A DNA stretch of 64,000 nucleotides from Bacillus methanolicus (GCF_008764295.1 NZ_VTQX01000014.1:1-64000), one strand, 5' to 3'; shown: positions 51,735-60,760, numbered from the stretch's first letter. Numbers and translations: made by a program. The notes: a model not told the origin generated them from the sequence alone.

Positions 51735-52535
51735 TTAATTAAGATTTGCCTTTTTATAAAGTTCATAAAAGTGATGTGTCGGCCCATGCCCGCGGCCTAG
51801 CTCAAGACTATGCTTAATCGCTATTGAAATGTACTGTTTCGCTAATTTAACTGCTTCAAACATGGAATAGCCTTTGGCTAAATTGGCAGCAATTGCCGAA
51901 GAAAGGGTACAGCCAGTTCCATGAGTATTTTTTGTTTCGATTCTTTCTCCATGAAGCCAGTGAAAATATTGTCCATCATAAAAGAGATCGTTTGGATTCC
52001 CCTGCAAATGGCCACCTTTTAATAAAATCATTTTCGCACCTAACTCCAATAATGTTTTACTGGCGGAGAGCATATCTTCTTCTGTCTCTATTTTCCGATT
52101 AACAAGCACTTCTGCCTCTGGAATATTGGGTGTAATTATCGTTGCCAAGGGAATCATATGCTCGGTTAATGATTGGATTGCTTCTTCCTGTAGAAGATGA
52201 TGTCCGCCTTTTGACACCATCACAGGGTCTAAAACAATTTGATTTGGTTGATATTTTTTCAAAGCTTGAGCGACTGTTTCAACAGTAGCCGGAGATGAAA
52301 GCATACCGATTTTGACTGCATTGACAGGAATATCGTCAAAGACAGCTTCTATCTGCTCGCGAATAATTTTGTTGTCTATGTTCTGTACGGATCGTACTTC
52401 TTGTGTATTTTGAGCGGTTACAGCAGTTATCACAGACATTCCGAATACTCCGTTAGCAGAAAAAGCTTTTAAATCAGCTTGAATTCCTGCACCGCCACCT
52501 GAATCAGAACCTGCGATTGTTAGCGCTGTTTTCAT
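51735..52535 (-). CDS. thiD: HMP/HMP-phosphate kinase ThiD
   Basis: A 266-aa ribokinase-fold enzyme making HMP-pyrophosphate in two phosphorylations. It has the ALTIAGSDSGGGAGIQADLKAF start (two blocks), DPVMVSKGG, the ATP site VLLKGGH-like LLKGGHLQG and the catalytic NTHGTGCTLSSAIAANLA loop. GGAGGA precedes the ATG inside the end of thiW, with which it overlaps by 32 bases. With tenA and thiM it forms a salvage route for both thiamine halves. Confidence 0.95.
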   Translation of the reverse strand: MKTALTIAGSDSGGGAGIQADLKAFSANGVFGMSVITAVTAQNTQEVRSVQNIDNKIIREQIEAVFDDIPVNAVKIGMLSSPATVETVAQALKKYQPNQIVLDPVMVSKGGHHLLQEEAIQSLTEHMIPLATIITPNIPEAEVLVNRKIETEEDMLSASKTLLELGAKMILLKGGHLQGNPNDLFYDGQYFHWLHGERIETKNTHGTGCTLSSAIAANLAKGYSMFEAVKLAKQYISIAIKHSLELGRGHGPTHHFYELYKKANLN

Positions 52536-53025
52536 GAATCATTCCTCCAATTGCATGATTTCTTATTAATACTTTTAATAATCCATAACCCATCAGAGCT
52601 CCAGTTATTGAGCTAATCGCAAAGGCAGGAACTAGTCCAAAAAGAGTCGCCTCTTGCCCTAGAAACAGCACGGCGATTGGGTATGTTGCTATCGCACCGA
52701 TCATTCCTGTCCCAACTACTTCTCCGAATGCCGCAAATGAGAGCTTTTTTGTTTTTTGATACAGAAAAGCAGCCAGCAATGCTCCGATCATACTTCCAGG
52801 GAATGCAAAGACACTTCCTGTTCCGAGCATATTGCGCAAGGAAGAAGAGATAAAAGCTTGTAACACGGCATACCATGGTCCGAGAAGAACCGCCGATAAG
52901 ACATTGGCAAAATGCTGCACAGGAAAAATTTTTGCAAATCCAACTGGGATGTAAATCATGCTGCTTGAAATCGTTGTAATTGCAGCAATTAACGCTGTCA
53001 ATGTCATCTTATTAGTTTTTTTCAT
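52504..53025 (-). CDS. thiW: ECF transporter S component ThiW
   Basis: A 173-aa membrane protein with five to six helices; the PVQHFANVLSAVLLGPWYAVLQAFISS region and SLRNMLGTGSVFAFPGSMIGALLAAF (both partial quotes of family blocks) identify ThiW, the thiazole-precursor S component often found in thiamine operons. It lies 15 bases after thiY and overlaps thiD. It should supply hydroxyethylthiazole to ThiM, using an ECF module encoded elsewhere. AGAGAGGA precedes the ATG. Confidence 0.9.
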   Translation of the reverse strand: MKKTNKMTLTALIAAITTISSSMIYIPVGFAKIFPVQHFANVLSAVLLGPWYAVLQAFISSSLRNMLGTGSVFAFPGSMIGALLAAFLYQKTKKLSFAAFGEVVGTGMIGAIATYPIAVLFLGQEATLFGLVPAFAISSITGALMGYGLLKVLIRNHAIGGMIHENSANNRRF

Positions 53026-53040
53026 AATCTTCTATCCTCT

Positions 53041-54030
53041 CTATTTGGATATGATGTTTTTAAAAGCACTATTTGCGTCAACTTCTTCTTTTAAAACACC
53101 TGTCTGGTAAAGCCATGCTGCAACCTCTTTCCAAACTTTTTCCTCTTGATAACCGAATGGGTGAGAGGGGTCATCCATTAATGGAAGAAGGACGTTTAAG
53201 CTTTCTGTCTCAACATCTCGATCAAGTGGAAAGCTGTCATTCTCGTTGTTAAATAGCACTTCCAATCCTTCTTTTGGATTATTTTTGACGTCTTCTTGTC
53301 CCTTTGTAAGAGCTTTCCAAAACTTCGAGAATACCTCTTCTTTTTTTTCTAAAGTATCTTCACCAGTAACAAGAATAAGTTCATAATTATCAGGAACCCC
53401 ATAATCCGTTAAAGGAAACATGTCAACGTCATAACCTTCTTTTTTAAGGAGCACAAGCTCGTGATTTACATAAGCTCCAACTAATGCATCAACATTTTTG
53501 GTTGCTAATGAAGGCATAAGATCCCAACCGACATCCGTTAGTTTTACATCGTTAGCATTACCGCCATCATACTCCACCATAGTCTTTAAAATCGCTTCAC
53601 TTACGGAAGAAGAAGGGTAGCCAACATTTTTCCCAACTAAGTCTTTTGGTGATCCAATGCCATTATCTTTTAAATACATAATTCCATCTAATGAGTGGCG
53701 AACAAGTGCAGCAATTGAAATAACAGGAATATCTTCAGCTCTAGACATTAATAACTGGGTTTGATAACTAATGGCTAAATCAACTTTACCTGTTGCTGCA
53801 AGCTTAAGTGGGTCATTTGTATCAGCAGGCATTTCCACCTTTACCTTTAAGCCTTCATCTTCAAAATATCCTTTTTCTTCCGCCATATAGATTGCAGAAT
53901 GAACAGCGTTTGGATACCAGTCGAGCATAATGCTAATTTCTTCTAGCTCATTTTTAGTAGATTGAGTGTTTGAACAGCCAATGAGAATCGTTAAGATAAA
54001 TATAAAACTGAACATCATACTTTTTTTCAT
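53041..54030 (-). CDS. thiY: HMP-precursor ABC transporter binding lipoprotein ThiY
   Basis: A 329-aa lipoprotein (lipobox LIGCSN at about residue 19) of the NMT1/THI5-like family. ISIMLDWYPNAVHSAIYMAEEKGYF is the canonical N-terminal block (quoted in part), followed by AISYQTQLL and GYPSSSVSEAILKTM. ThiY binds formylaminopyrimidine, a thiamine breakdown product later converted to HMP. It is third in the thiZ-thiX-thiY transporter cluster, 20 bases after thiX. Confidence 0.92.
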   Translation of the reverse strand: MKKSMMFSFIFILTILIGCSNTQSTKNELEEISIMLDWYPNAVHSAIYMAEEKGYFEDEGLKVKVEMPADTNDPLKLAATGKVDLAISYQTQLLMSRAEDIPVISIAALVRHSLDGIMYLKDNGIGSPKDLVGKNVGYPSSSVSEAILKTMVEYDGGNANDVKLTDVGWDLMPSLATKNVDALVGAYVNHELVLLKKEGYDVDMFPLTDYGVPDNYELILVTGEDTLEKKEEVFSKFWKALTKGQEDVKNNPKEGLEVLFNNENDSFPLDRDVETESLNVLLPLMDDPSHPFGYQEEKVWKEVAAWLYQTGVLKEEVDANSAFKNIISK

Positions 54031-54049
54031 TTAATTTCAACTCCAAAAT

Positions 54050-54808
54050 TTATAATCTGTTTTTCCAACGTAATGTTCTTTTTTCTAGTAATGATGCAAT
54101 GGCAAACAGAATAATCCCAACAACAGTTAAAATGACGATCGATGCAAATACGCCACTTGCATTTAAATCTCCTGACATTCTTCGACTATAGTAGCCAAGT
54201 CCTTCACTTGCTCCAAGCCACTCACCAATGGTTGCTCCAACAAGAGAGTAGACAATCGCAATTTTCAAACCAGAAAAAAAGGAGGGAAGTGCCATTGGAA
54301 TATTTAATTTCGAAAAAATTTGCCGTTTGTTTGCTCCCATTGATCGTAACAATTCAATATAGTCTTTATCACACGACTTTAAGCCATCGTATGTTGCAAC
54401 AACAATAGGGAAGAAAGACATTAATACCGTCACCGCTACTTTGCTCCAAATCGAGTAACCAAACCATAAAACAAATATGGGAGAGAGGGCGATGATCGGT
54501 ATCATCTGCGAAATCACGACTGCCGGGTAGAGCATTTTTTCAATTGTTTTCGAGAAAAACATGCTCACTGCAAGAGCAACTCCTGCCGTGACTGCAATGA
54601 TAAAACCAATGGAGAACTCGACCATCGTAGCCTTTAAATGTTCCAATATAAGTGGTCTCCACTGTTCAACAATATGGCTTGCAACGCTCGTAGGCGCAGG
54701 AATAATAAAGGCAGGGACAATTTTACTGCGCACCAAATATTCAACCAAAACCATTATTAAAATGACAAAGACGACAAAGAAGCTGTATTGTTTTAAGAAG
54801 TTTTTCAT
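54050..54808 (-). CDS. thiX: Thiamine-precursor ABC transporter permease ThiX
   Basis: A 252-aa permease with about six helices, of the SsuC/TauC class used by NMT1-type binding proteins. The coupling-loop motif ELLRSMGANKRQIFSKLNIPMALP is recognisable (in two parts). I start it at ATG 54808, which overlaps nothing and follows GAAGAAGAT; the frame stays open to 54898 inside thiZ without a ribosome site. It works with ThiZ and ThiY. Confidence 0.9.
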   Translation of the reverse strand: MKNFLKQYSFFVVFVILIMVLVEYLVRSKIVPAFIIPAPTSVASHIVEQWRPLILEHLKATMVEFSIGFIIAVTAGVALAVSMFFSKTIEKMLYPAVVISQMIPIIALSPIFVLWFGYSIWSKVAVTVLMSFFPIVVATYDGLKSCDKDYIELLRSMGANKRQIFSKLNIPMALPSFFSGLKIAIVYSLVGATIGEWLGASEGLGYYSRRMSGDLNASGVFASIVILTVVGIILFAIASLLEKRTLRWKNRL

Positions 54809-54809
54809 A

Positions 54810-55532
54810 TTAGATCTTCTTCTCCAGTTCTTTTCGCAATTCAACCAAAATTTGCGAATGAAGCATTTCTTGATAGCGCGGCCGCGGCAAAGGAACAATC
54901 GTTTCTTCGATCTTTCTGTCTTCTTTCAATAAAATAATTCGATCTGAGAGATAACAGGCTTCTTCTAGATCATGTGTAATAAAGACAATCGTTTTATCAA
55001 GCTCCTGCCAAATTGATAAAAGCCAAGCTTGCATTTCTTTTTTTGTAATTGAATCCAATGCACCGAAGGGTTCATCAAGTAGGAGCACTTCTTTTTCCGT
55101 TAGCAACGTACGCAGGAAAGCTACACGCTGTCTCATTCCACCAGAAAGCTGATTAGGATACGCTTGCTCATAATCTGATAAACCTACTTTTTTCAACCAA
55201 CTGCGGGCATTTTCTTTTGATATCTTTATTTCTTTCTTAATTTCAGCACCAATCATAATATTGTCAAGAATCGTTCTCCACGGAAAGAGCAGATCCTTTT
55301 GCGGCATAAAACCAACATCACCGAGAGTGACAGGCTTTTTATTGATGGAAATTTCGCCTTCATCAGCTTGTAACAATCCTGTAATTAACTTGAGAATGGT
55401 ACTTTTTCCTGTACCACTTTTTCCAATTAACGAAACAAATTCACCTTGTTGAACGGTTAAATTTAGTTTTGCAATCACTGGAATTTCTTTCTTTGGAAAT
55501 GTGTAAGTAACATTTTTAAGTATAAGTGTCAT
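54810..55532 (-). CDS. thiZ: Thiamine-precursor ABC transporter ATPase ThiZ
   Basis: A 240-aa ABC ATPase: Walker A GKSGTGKST, Q loop GFMPQKDLLFPW, signature LSGGMRQRVAF and Walker B VLLLDEPFGALD, all typical of the nitrate/taurine/thiamine-precursor class. ATG 55532 follows GAGGATAAG; the frame extends to 55559 without a ribosome site. It lies 14 bases after tenA and 1 base before thiX. Confidence 0.93.
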   Translation of the reverse strand: MTLILKNVTYTFPKKEIPVIAKLNLTVQQGEFVSLIGKSGTGKSTILKLITGLLQADEGEISINKKPVTLGDVGFMPQKDLLFPWRTILDNIMIGAEIKKEIKISKENARSWLKKVGLSDYEQAYPNQLSGGMRQRVAFLRTLLTEKEVLLLDEPFGALDSITKKEMQAWLLSIWQELDKTIVFITHDLEEACYLSDRIILLKEDRKIEETIVPLPRPRYQEMLHSQILVELRKELEKKI

Positions 55533-55546
55533 TGTCTTATCCTCGT

Positions 55547-56236
55547 TTAAATTGGCCAATCATGCTCATAATAGTTCATATCCCAAAATAAGTATTCGTA
55601 TTTGGATGTAATTTGGAAATGTTCCTCCAATAACGCAAGTTCACGCTCCGGCAGTCCTTCAGCTAGTTCATCCATAAGTTTAATCAACGATTTCGCACCT
55701 TCTCCAAAGGTTTCAGAATCATATGTATCAATCCATTTTGCATATGGATTTGAGGAAATTCGCTCTCCATATTGTTTACGCAAAAGTTTCCCAATTTCCC
55801 AATAATCCCAAGCGCAAGGTAGTAAGCATGAAACGACTTCAGCCAACGTTCCGTTTTGTGCCACATTTAGCATGTAGCGTGTATAGGCGAGATTGATTGG
55901 CGTTGGCTTGGTAGCCTCCAACTCTTTGCGAGAGATGCCAAACTCAGCAGCGTATTGACGATGAAGTTCCATCTCAAAATGAAGGGTTTCATGTAATATT
56001 TTGGAAAAATGTTCCATCGTTTCCAGATCACGTGCTTTAGTTACGGCAGCAGCAAAAAGCTTCGCATAGTCGATTAAATACACATAGTCCTGTTTCATAT
56101 AATGTGCGAATTTTTCACGAGGGAGTGTACCTTCTCCTAATTGCTGTACAAACGGATGACGATGACTCTTTTCCCATATTGGTTGCACGTTTTTAAAAAG
56201 TCGACCCGTGAATTTACTTGATTTCCTTATCTCCAC
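55547..56236 (-). CDS. tenA: Aminopyrimidine aminohydrolase/thiaminase II TenA
   Basis: A 229-aa all-helical enzyme that hydrolyses aminomethyl-HMP from degraded thiamine to HMP. Active-site features are YMKQDYVYLIDYAKLFA, FEMELHRQYAAEFG, the Cys-containing LLPCAWDYWEIGK loop and the C-terminal LFWDMNYYE. GTG 56236 follows AAAGGAGG at 8 bases; the frame continues upstream to 56347 through the riboswitch terminator, so that longer form is rejected. First gene of the thiamine salvage operon, controlled by two TPP riboswitches. Confidence 0.94.
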   Translation of the reverse strand: MEIRKSSKFTGRLFKNVQPIWEKSHRHPFVQQLGEGTLPREKFAHYMKQDYVYLIDYAKLFAAAVTKARDLETMEHFSKILHETLHFEMELHRQYAAEFGISRKELEATKPTPINLAYTRYMLNVAQNGTLAEVVSCLLPCAWDYWEIGKLLRKQYGERISSNPYAKWIDTYDSETFGEGAKSLIKLMDELAEGLPERELALLEEHFQITSKYEYLFWDMNYYEHDWPI

Positions 56237-56286
56237 CTTATTTTCCTCCTTTGATAAGTAAGCTTTTGAGGATGCTTGTATATAAA

Positions 56287-56322
56287 TAAAAAAACCACTT
56301 TCCGAATTTTTCGGAAAGCGGT
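56287..56322 (-). terminator. Terminator of the proximal TPP riboswitch
   Basis: CCACTTTCCGA pairs with TCGGAAAGCGG on either side of a short loop; on the minus strand a T run follows, just upstream of tenA. Confidence 0.9.
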
Positions 56323-56349
56323 AAGGCATGAGGGCATCATACGCCATTA

Positions 56350-56422
56350 CCTACTTCCCTACGCTAGTACGAACTAGATCAGGTTCAAAGGGTACGTCTC
56401 AGCCATAAGGCGCCCCTAGCAG
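56350..56422 (-). promoter_or_regulatory. TPP riboswitch, proximal copy
   Basis: On the minus strand the thi-box core CTGAGA, ACCCTTTGAACCTGAT and TAGCGTAGGGAAG are all present in order. It has its own terminator at 56287-56322 before tenA. Confidence 0.95.
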
Positions 56423-56482
56423 AAAATGAAATTATTCAGTTGAATTTTGTTCTATTAAGAAAAAGATTCATATATTTATATA

Positions 56483-56510
56483 CAAAAAACCTCCACAAAA
56501 GTGGAGGTTG
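56483..56510 (-). terminator. Terminator of the distal TPP riboswitch
   Basis: AACCTCCAC pairs with GTGGAGGTT around AAAA; on the minus strand six T follow. Confidence 0.9.
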
Positions 56511-56532
56511 CATCTCTAAATGAAACAACATT

Positions 56533-56624
56533 ACCACTTCCCTACGCCAGTTTTAACCGGATCAGGTTCAAAGGGTTTAGAACATCTTGTTCAATCTCAG
56601 TCCATAAAAAGACTCCCCTAGTGT
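56533..56624 (-). promoter_or_regulatory. TPP riboswitch, distal copy
   Basis: On the minus strand ACTGAGA, AACCCTTTGAACCTGAT and GGCGTAGGGAAGTGG mark a second complete thi box, with a longer P3 arm than the proximal copy. It has a separate terminator at 56483-56510. Confidence 0.95.
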
Positions 56625-56712
56625 TCATATAAAAGTTTATAATCATATTAACACGGTTTCATACCCTGTTCAAGTAGTGCACATAAATAAACGAAGAGGA
56701 GTGGACAAATTA

Positions 56713-57114
56713 ATGACAACAGGATTGCTGCATCATCTTGAAATTTATGTTTCCAATCTAGCAAAATCAAAGGAATTTTGGAGTTGGCTTCTTGAAGAAT
56801 TAGGATATCGTTCATTTCAAAAATGGGACAAAGGTGAAAGTTGGAAGTTAGGGGATACATATCTCGTTTTTGTGCAAGCAGAGGAAAGGTTTTTGGAGCC
56901 CCCATATCATCGCTGCCGAGTTGGTTTAAACCATTTAGCTTTCCACGCAGATTCTCGTCAGCATGTAGACCATTTAACAAAGCGATTACGAGAAAGAGGT
57001 GTAAGTATACTTTATCCAGGTCAACATCCATTTGCTGGTGGGGAAGATCATTACGCCGTTTATTTTGAGGATCCTGATAGAATTAAAGTTGAATTAGTTG
57101 CAACGATGCCATAA
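56713..57114 (+). CDS. VOC family protein (glyoxalase/dioxygenase superfamily)
   Basis: A 133-aa protein of the vicinal oxygen chelate superfamily. LHHLEIYVSNLAKSKEFW at the N-terminus, NHLAFHADS in the middle and YAVYFEDPDRIKVELV at the end give the paired beta-alpha-beta modules and the likely metal ligands (His of LHH, His of NHLAF and Glu of VELV). Substrate is unknown; glyoxalase I, dioxygenases and drug-binding proteins share the fold. ATG 56713 is favoured; a GTG at 56701 abuts the GAAGAGGA site. Divergent from the thiamine operon, monocistronic. Confidence 0.85.
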   Translation: MTTGLLHHLEIYVSNLAKSKEFWSWLLEELGYRSFQKWDKGESWKLGDTYLVFVQAEERFLEPPYHRCRVGLNHLAFHADSRQHVDHLTKRLRERGVSILYPGQHPFAGGEDHYAVYFEDPDRIKVELVATMP

Positions 57115-57162
57115 CTTTAGTTAAAATCGCTATTTACGGTAGAAGCAATGAATGAACGAAAA

Positions 57163-57197
57163 GGCGCCAAATCCTCTTGTTTAAGGCTTTGGCGCTA
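57163..57197 (+). terminator. Terminator after the VOC gene
   Basis: GCGCCAAA pairs with TTTGGCGC around a 16-base loop, followed by a short T-containing run. Confidence 0.6.
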
Positions 57198-57229
57198 TTG
57201 TTCTTGTTGAAATTGATCGACATCGTAGT

Positions 57230-57383
57230 TGTGTATAACTCTTTTAATGAGTGAATCTACATCTAGCTCCGGTGCTTAGACCTATTAAATTTCCCATTCC
57301 ATCTGTACGATCAGTCAACCTACGTTGCTAGCCCCGTAAGTTTCCTATTTCTCTTACCTGAATGGTCCAATTTATACGGACCT
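57230..57383. repeat. Possible degenerate Bacillaceae intergenic repeat
   Basis: The stretch has no gene. CTAGCTCCGGTGCTTAGAC (57273 onward) resembles the start of a GC-rich intergenic repeat (CAGCTCCGGCGCCTAG-type) that I recall from Bacillus and Geobacillus genomes. The rest has decayed. Very tentative. Confidence 0.2.
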
Positions 57384-57408
57384 GAACAAAGCGCATGTGC
57401 TTTTGTTC
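57384..57408 (-). terminator. Weak hairpin after ald
   Basis: GAACAAAGC pairs imperfectly with GCTTTTGTTC. No T run follows on the minus strand, so it may only slow transcription past ald. Confidence 0.35.
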
Positions 57409-57414
57409 TGATAA

Positions 57415-58545
57415 TTAAATCGTCTCAAGAATTTTTTTTAAAGCATGATCAGCGTCTACATAATCATAACCGAGATCTTTTGCAACTGCTTCATAAGTAA
57501 TGGCACCAGCAGCAACATTAACGCCACATTTTAAAGCATGATTTTCTGAAATTGCTTTGTGTATCCCTTTATTGGCAATTTGCAAAGCATACGGGACAGT
57601 AACATTCGTTAGACCAATTGTAGACGTTCTTGGAACAGCACCAGGCATATTAGCAACAGCATAATGGACAACACCATGTTTCAAGTAAGTTGGAGCATCA
57701 TGTGTAGTAATGCGATCCACGGTTTCAAAAATACCACCTTGATCGATTGCGACATCAACTACAACTGAGCCAGGTTTCATTGATTCAATCATTTCTTCTG
57801 TAACTAATTTTGGTGCTTTTGCACCTGGAATTAATACGGCACCAATTACTAAATCAGACTCGCGCACTGATTGGGCAATACTAAGTGGATTGGACATCAA
57901 TGTTTGAATATCGTTTCCAAATAAATCATCTAATTGTCGGAGACGGTGGGGACTTAAGTCAATAATTGTCACTTCGGCACCTAAACCAATAGCAAGCTTG
58001 GCTGCATTCGTACCTACTACACCACCACCGATGATCGTGACCTTGCCACGCTTGACACCAGGAATACCAGAAAGCAAAATCCCTTGACCGCCATTAGATT
58101 TTTGTAAAAATTGCGCTCCAATTTGCGCTGACATACGGCCAGCTACTTCACTCATTGGTGTCAATAGGGGCAAGGTGCGATTAACTTCCACTGTTTCGTA
58201 AGCAATAGCTGTAACACCATTATCAACCAACGCTTTTGCCAGTTCTGGTTCAGCAGCTAAATGTAAATAAGTAAAGAGAATTAAACCTTGACGAAAATAG
58301 CCATATTCCGATGGGAGAGGTTCTTTTACCTTCATAACCATTTCGGCCGCCCATGCTTTATCAGGTGTTGATACGATTTCAGCACCTGCTTCGATATAAG
58401 CTTTATCTGTAAAACCACTTCCGGCTCCAGCTTCTGTTTCAATTAAAACACGATGACCTGCTTTCACTAGAGCAATAACACCAGCAGGCGTCATCGCCAC
58501 TCGATTTTCGTTATTTTTAATTTCTTTTGGCACACCAATTAACAT
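57415..58545 (-). CDS. ald: Alanine dehydrogenase
   Basis: A 376-aa enzyme converting L-alanine to pyruvate and ammonia with NAD; in Bacillus it feeds alanine into central metabolism and is needed for normal sporulation. Motifs include [22 protein letters not shown] (two parts), [10 protein letters not shown] with the substrate Lys, YLHLA with the catalytic His, and the NAD loop [21 protein letters not shown] precedes the ATG. It follows adeR on the same strand after a very strong terminator, so it has its own promoter, likely activated by AdeR. Confidence 0.96.
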   Translation of the reverse strand: MLIGVPKEIKNNENRVAMTPAGVIALVKAGHRVLIETEAGAGSGFTDKAYIEAGAEIVSTPDKAWAAEMVMKVKEPLPSEYGYFRQGLILFTYLHLAAEPELAKALVDNGVTAIAYETVEVNRTLPLLTPMSEVAGRMSAQIGAQFLQKSNGGQGILLSGIPGVKRGKVTIIGGGVVGTNAAKLAIGLGAEVTIIDLSPHRLRQLDDLFGNDIQTLMSNPLSIAQSVRESDLVIGAVLIPGAKAPKLVTEEMIESMKPGSVVVDVAIDQGGIFETVDRITTHDAPTYLKHGVVHYAVANMPGAVPRTSTIGLTNVTVPYALQIANKGIHKAISENHALKCGVNVAAGAITYEAVAKDLGYDYVDADHALKKILETI

Positions 58546-58634
58546 TTAAAATCCCCCTTATAAATGTTGACCTAAAATTCTATTTTAATTATAATTTTTT
58601 GAAAATATTTTGAACATTGTCGAAAGATTAAAAA

Positions 58635-58678
58635 AAGAAAAGGAGCATTTGTGAAATTTCACAAATGCTCCTTTTCTT
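58635..58678 (-). terminator. Strong bidirectional hairpin between adeR and ald
   Basis: A perfect 44-base palindrome centred on GAAATTTC, with T and A runs at its ends. It contains the adeR stop codon (58659-58661), so the last three codons of adeR lie in the stem. Confidence 0.88.
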
Positions 58679-59912
58679 GAAGACGCTCAAGTTTTAAATC
58701 AATAAATAACGCTACTTTTTGATGGGGATCACGCAAATTTATTGCTCCTATTTCTGCGATTCGCTTTAATCGGTAACTTAATGTATTTAAATGGATATGT
58801 AATGCTTTAGCAGCTTCGTTCATGTTACTATCAAAAATCAAATACGTCTCCAACGTATGGAGAAGTTGGGTATGATGCTTTAAATCATATTGTTTAAGCC
58901 TTTTTAATGAAAGATTTTCGTAATGCTCCAATCTATTTTTTTCAAAGATTAAATCTAAATATCGATAAATCCCCAGTTCTTGATAATTGATCAATTGTGC
59001 AGCTAGATCGGGAAACTTCTTTTGGCATTGAAGAACGAAAAGAGCTTCTTGATAACTCCTTTCAATATCAGTATAATCTTGAGAAATTGTTCCACACCCA
59101 CCATTGATTGAGTTTATACTAAACCGCTTACACATATGGGCGATAAACTCCGTGATAAATGCTTTCAAATCCCTCTCAGTATATTTATCCTCGTTTGGGG
59201 CTGTGAGTAAAATAACTTCTTTTTCATCAAAAACACGAAAAATGATTTTCAATTGTTGTGTCGTTGAAAGAAGATAGAAAATTTGTTGCTGATTTTCTTT
59301 AGAAATTTCTTCTTGAAATTGAAAGACAACAACAGAAAAGATTGCAGGAGGCAAAAGTTGAAATTCCGCAAATTTTTCACGAATTTCTTTTTTGGAGCGT
59401 ATATTCCCTGTTAATAGCTTCCAAAAAAACTCATTAATTCCTTCATCTGATTCTTTTTGCAAACCTTGAAGTTGGAGTAAATGATTCTTCACTGCTTGAG
59501 CTGCTTGTTTAAAAAGGGGAAAAGATTGATCAGACAACTTTCTTTCAACCTCCAACGCCCAAATATAACCAAGTACCTCGTTATTTTTTCGAATTGCAAT
59601 CGCGATTCGATCTCCGAGACCAACTTCTTTAATTTGAGCAATTCGCACAGGTTCATCAGTACGATTAATTTTCGGTAATATATGATTCTTCCACAAGCTG
59701 TTAATCACTTTTTCAGGAACACGCCGTCCTATAATCGTCTGAATTCTCGCTTGATCGGTTTCTTCATTATGCTGACTATAAGCAAGAAGACGATGATTGG
59801 CATCCTCGATTGTAACAGGACAATGAAAAACTTCACTTATGCGATCAACCAAGCTTTCTAATGTCTTAAAATTCCCTTTAAACGGATTATCATTTTTACT
59901 GTAAAGATCCAT
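58659..59912 (-). CDS. adeR: PucR family regulator, probable alanine dehydrogenase activator AdeR
   Basis: A 417-aa transcription regulator. The N-terminal half (about residues 20-165) is a GAF-like sensor domain, the middle holds a GGDEF-like fold and the C-terminus carries the PucR helix-turn-helix with ETYLIFDSNMNEAAKALHIHLNTLSYRLKRI (in two parts). B. subtilis AdeR has this size and layout, lies next to ald and activates it in response to L-alanine; the same role is inferred here from position. AAGGAGAACGG precedes the ATG. Confidence 0.85.
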   Translation of the reverse strand: MDLYSKNDNPFKGNFKTLESLVDRISEVFHCPVTIEDANHRLLAYSQHNEETDQARIQTIIGRRVPEKVINSLWKNHILPKINRTDEPVRIAQIKEVGLGDRIAIAIRKNNEVLGYIWALEVERKLSDQSFPLFKQAAQAVKNHLLQLQGLQKESDEGINEFFWKLLTGNIRSKKEIREKFAEFQLLPPAIFSVVVFQFQEEISKENQQQIFYLLSTTQQLKIIFRVFDEKEVILLTAPNEDKYTERDLKAFITEFIAHMCKRFSINSINGGCGTISQDYTDIERSYQEALFVLQCQKKFPDLAAQLINYQELGIYRYLDLIFEKNRLEHYENLSLKRLKQYDLKHHTQLLHTLETYLIFDSNMNEAAKALHIHLNTLSYRLKRIAEIGAINLRDPHQKVALFIDLKLERLQEKEHL

Positions 59913-60340
59913 CGTATCCGTTCTCCTTATAAACTGAAATATGTATAATCATAGCTTACGTTTTAGGGACTTGTATATGTAAATTGCAGAAATTTTTGCG
60001 AATAAAAATAGGGGAAATTAATCGTGCAAGTAAGGTTTGCTACATTTGTGAAAAATCAAGCTCAATATCAATCATTATGGAGCACATCAAGCTCTTTTTA
60101 TTTGGTTTTCTTAAACTAAATTTTTGGCTTATGTCGTGCGAAAACAAAAGTTTCACACTCCTTTCAATTATAATGAAAGATTAGAGAAAAATGAGGGGAA
60201 AACAACATTGACATAAAATAAAGTCTTTACTTTAGAGCATTTATGCCGAAAACATGGAGTTAGTATTTAATAGTTTTATAGATTTTCTCTGTATTTTCAA
60301 AAGAAATCCCAAAAGATAATATTTTTAAAAATAAAAGTAT
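59913..60340. other. Intergenic region between adeR and the cellobiose PTS
   Basis: No gene is evident in this AT-rich stretch. A TTGACA at 60208-60213 with a poor -10 partner (TTTAGA, 17 bp on) is the only promoter-like element. The functional promoter of the PTS operon is probably the one at 60341. Confidence 0.5.
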
Positions 60341-60368
60341 AGACATTTAATAAAATAAGTATATAATT
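60341..60368 (+). promoter_or_regulatory. Promoter of the cellobiose PTS operon
   Basis: TAGACA (60341-60346) and TATAAT (60363-60368) are 16 bp apart. Confidence 0.6.
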
Positions 60369-60374
60369 AATTTT

Positions 60375-60400
60375 GTAAACGATTCAAGAAAGCGCTTTTT
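60375..60400 (+). promoter_or_regulatory. Two adjacent cre-like sites
   Basis: TGTAAACGATTCAA (60375-60388) matches most of TGWAANCGNTNWCA, and GAAAGCGCTTTT (60389-60400) has the palindromic AAGCGCTT core. Both lie just downstream of the -10, where bound CcpA would block transcription. Confidence 0.6.
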
Positions 60401-60444
60401 TTGATTATTTATCCAATATTTCATAATAAAGGAGTTTGATTGAG

Positions 60445-60747
60445 ATGAAAAAAATCTTATTAGCCTGTAGTTCTGGAATGTCAACAAGCCTTTTAGTGAC
60501 GAAAATGGAAGAGTACGCGGCATCGATCGGTGATGAAGTAAAAATTTGGGCAGTAGGCCAGGATCAAGCAAAAAAAGAATTCGCCAATGCTGATGTTGTT
60601 TTAATCGGACCACAAATGAGTTTTTTAAAGGGAGAATTCCAGAAAGACGCAGAACAATACGGAATTAAAGTGGAAGTTATCGACATGATGGCCTACGGAA
60701 TGGCCGATGGTAAAAAAGCGTATGAACAAGCACTTTCACTAATGTAA
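60445..60747 (+). CDS. PTS IIB component, lactose/cellobiose class
   Basis: A 100-aa cytosolic phosphotransfer protein. The phospho-cysteine lies in the P-loop ILLACSSGMSTSLLV near the N-terminus; VVLIGPQMSFLKGEF and VIDMMAYGMADG are typical of CelA-type IIB proteins. It passes phosphate from IIA to the beta-glucoside bound by IIC. I prefer ATG 60445 over the TTG at 60436, which is too close to AAGGAG. First gene of a four-gene operon with IIA, IIC and a GH1 hydrolase. Confidence 0.92.
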   Translation: MKKILLACSSGMSTSLLVTKMEEYAASIGDEVKIWAVGQDQAKKEFANADVVLIGPQMSFLKGEFQKDAEQYGIKVEVIDMMAYGMADGKKAYEQALSLM

Positions 60748-60760
60748 TGGAGGAATGGTC

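Noticed and set aside
56237-56347. 37-residue N-terminal extension of TenA
   Set aside because: It overlaps the riboswitch terminator; the GTG at 56236 has a strong AAAGGAGG.
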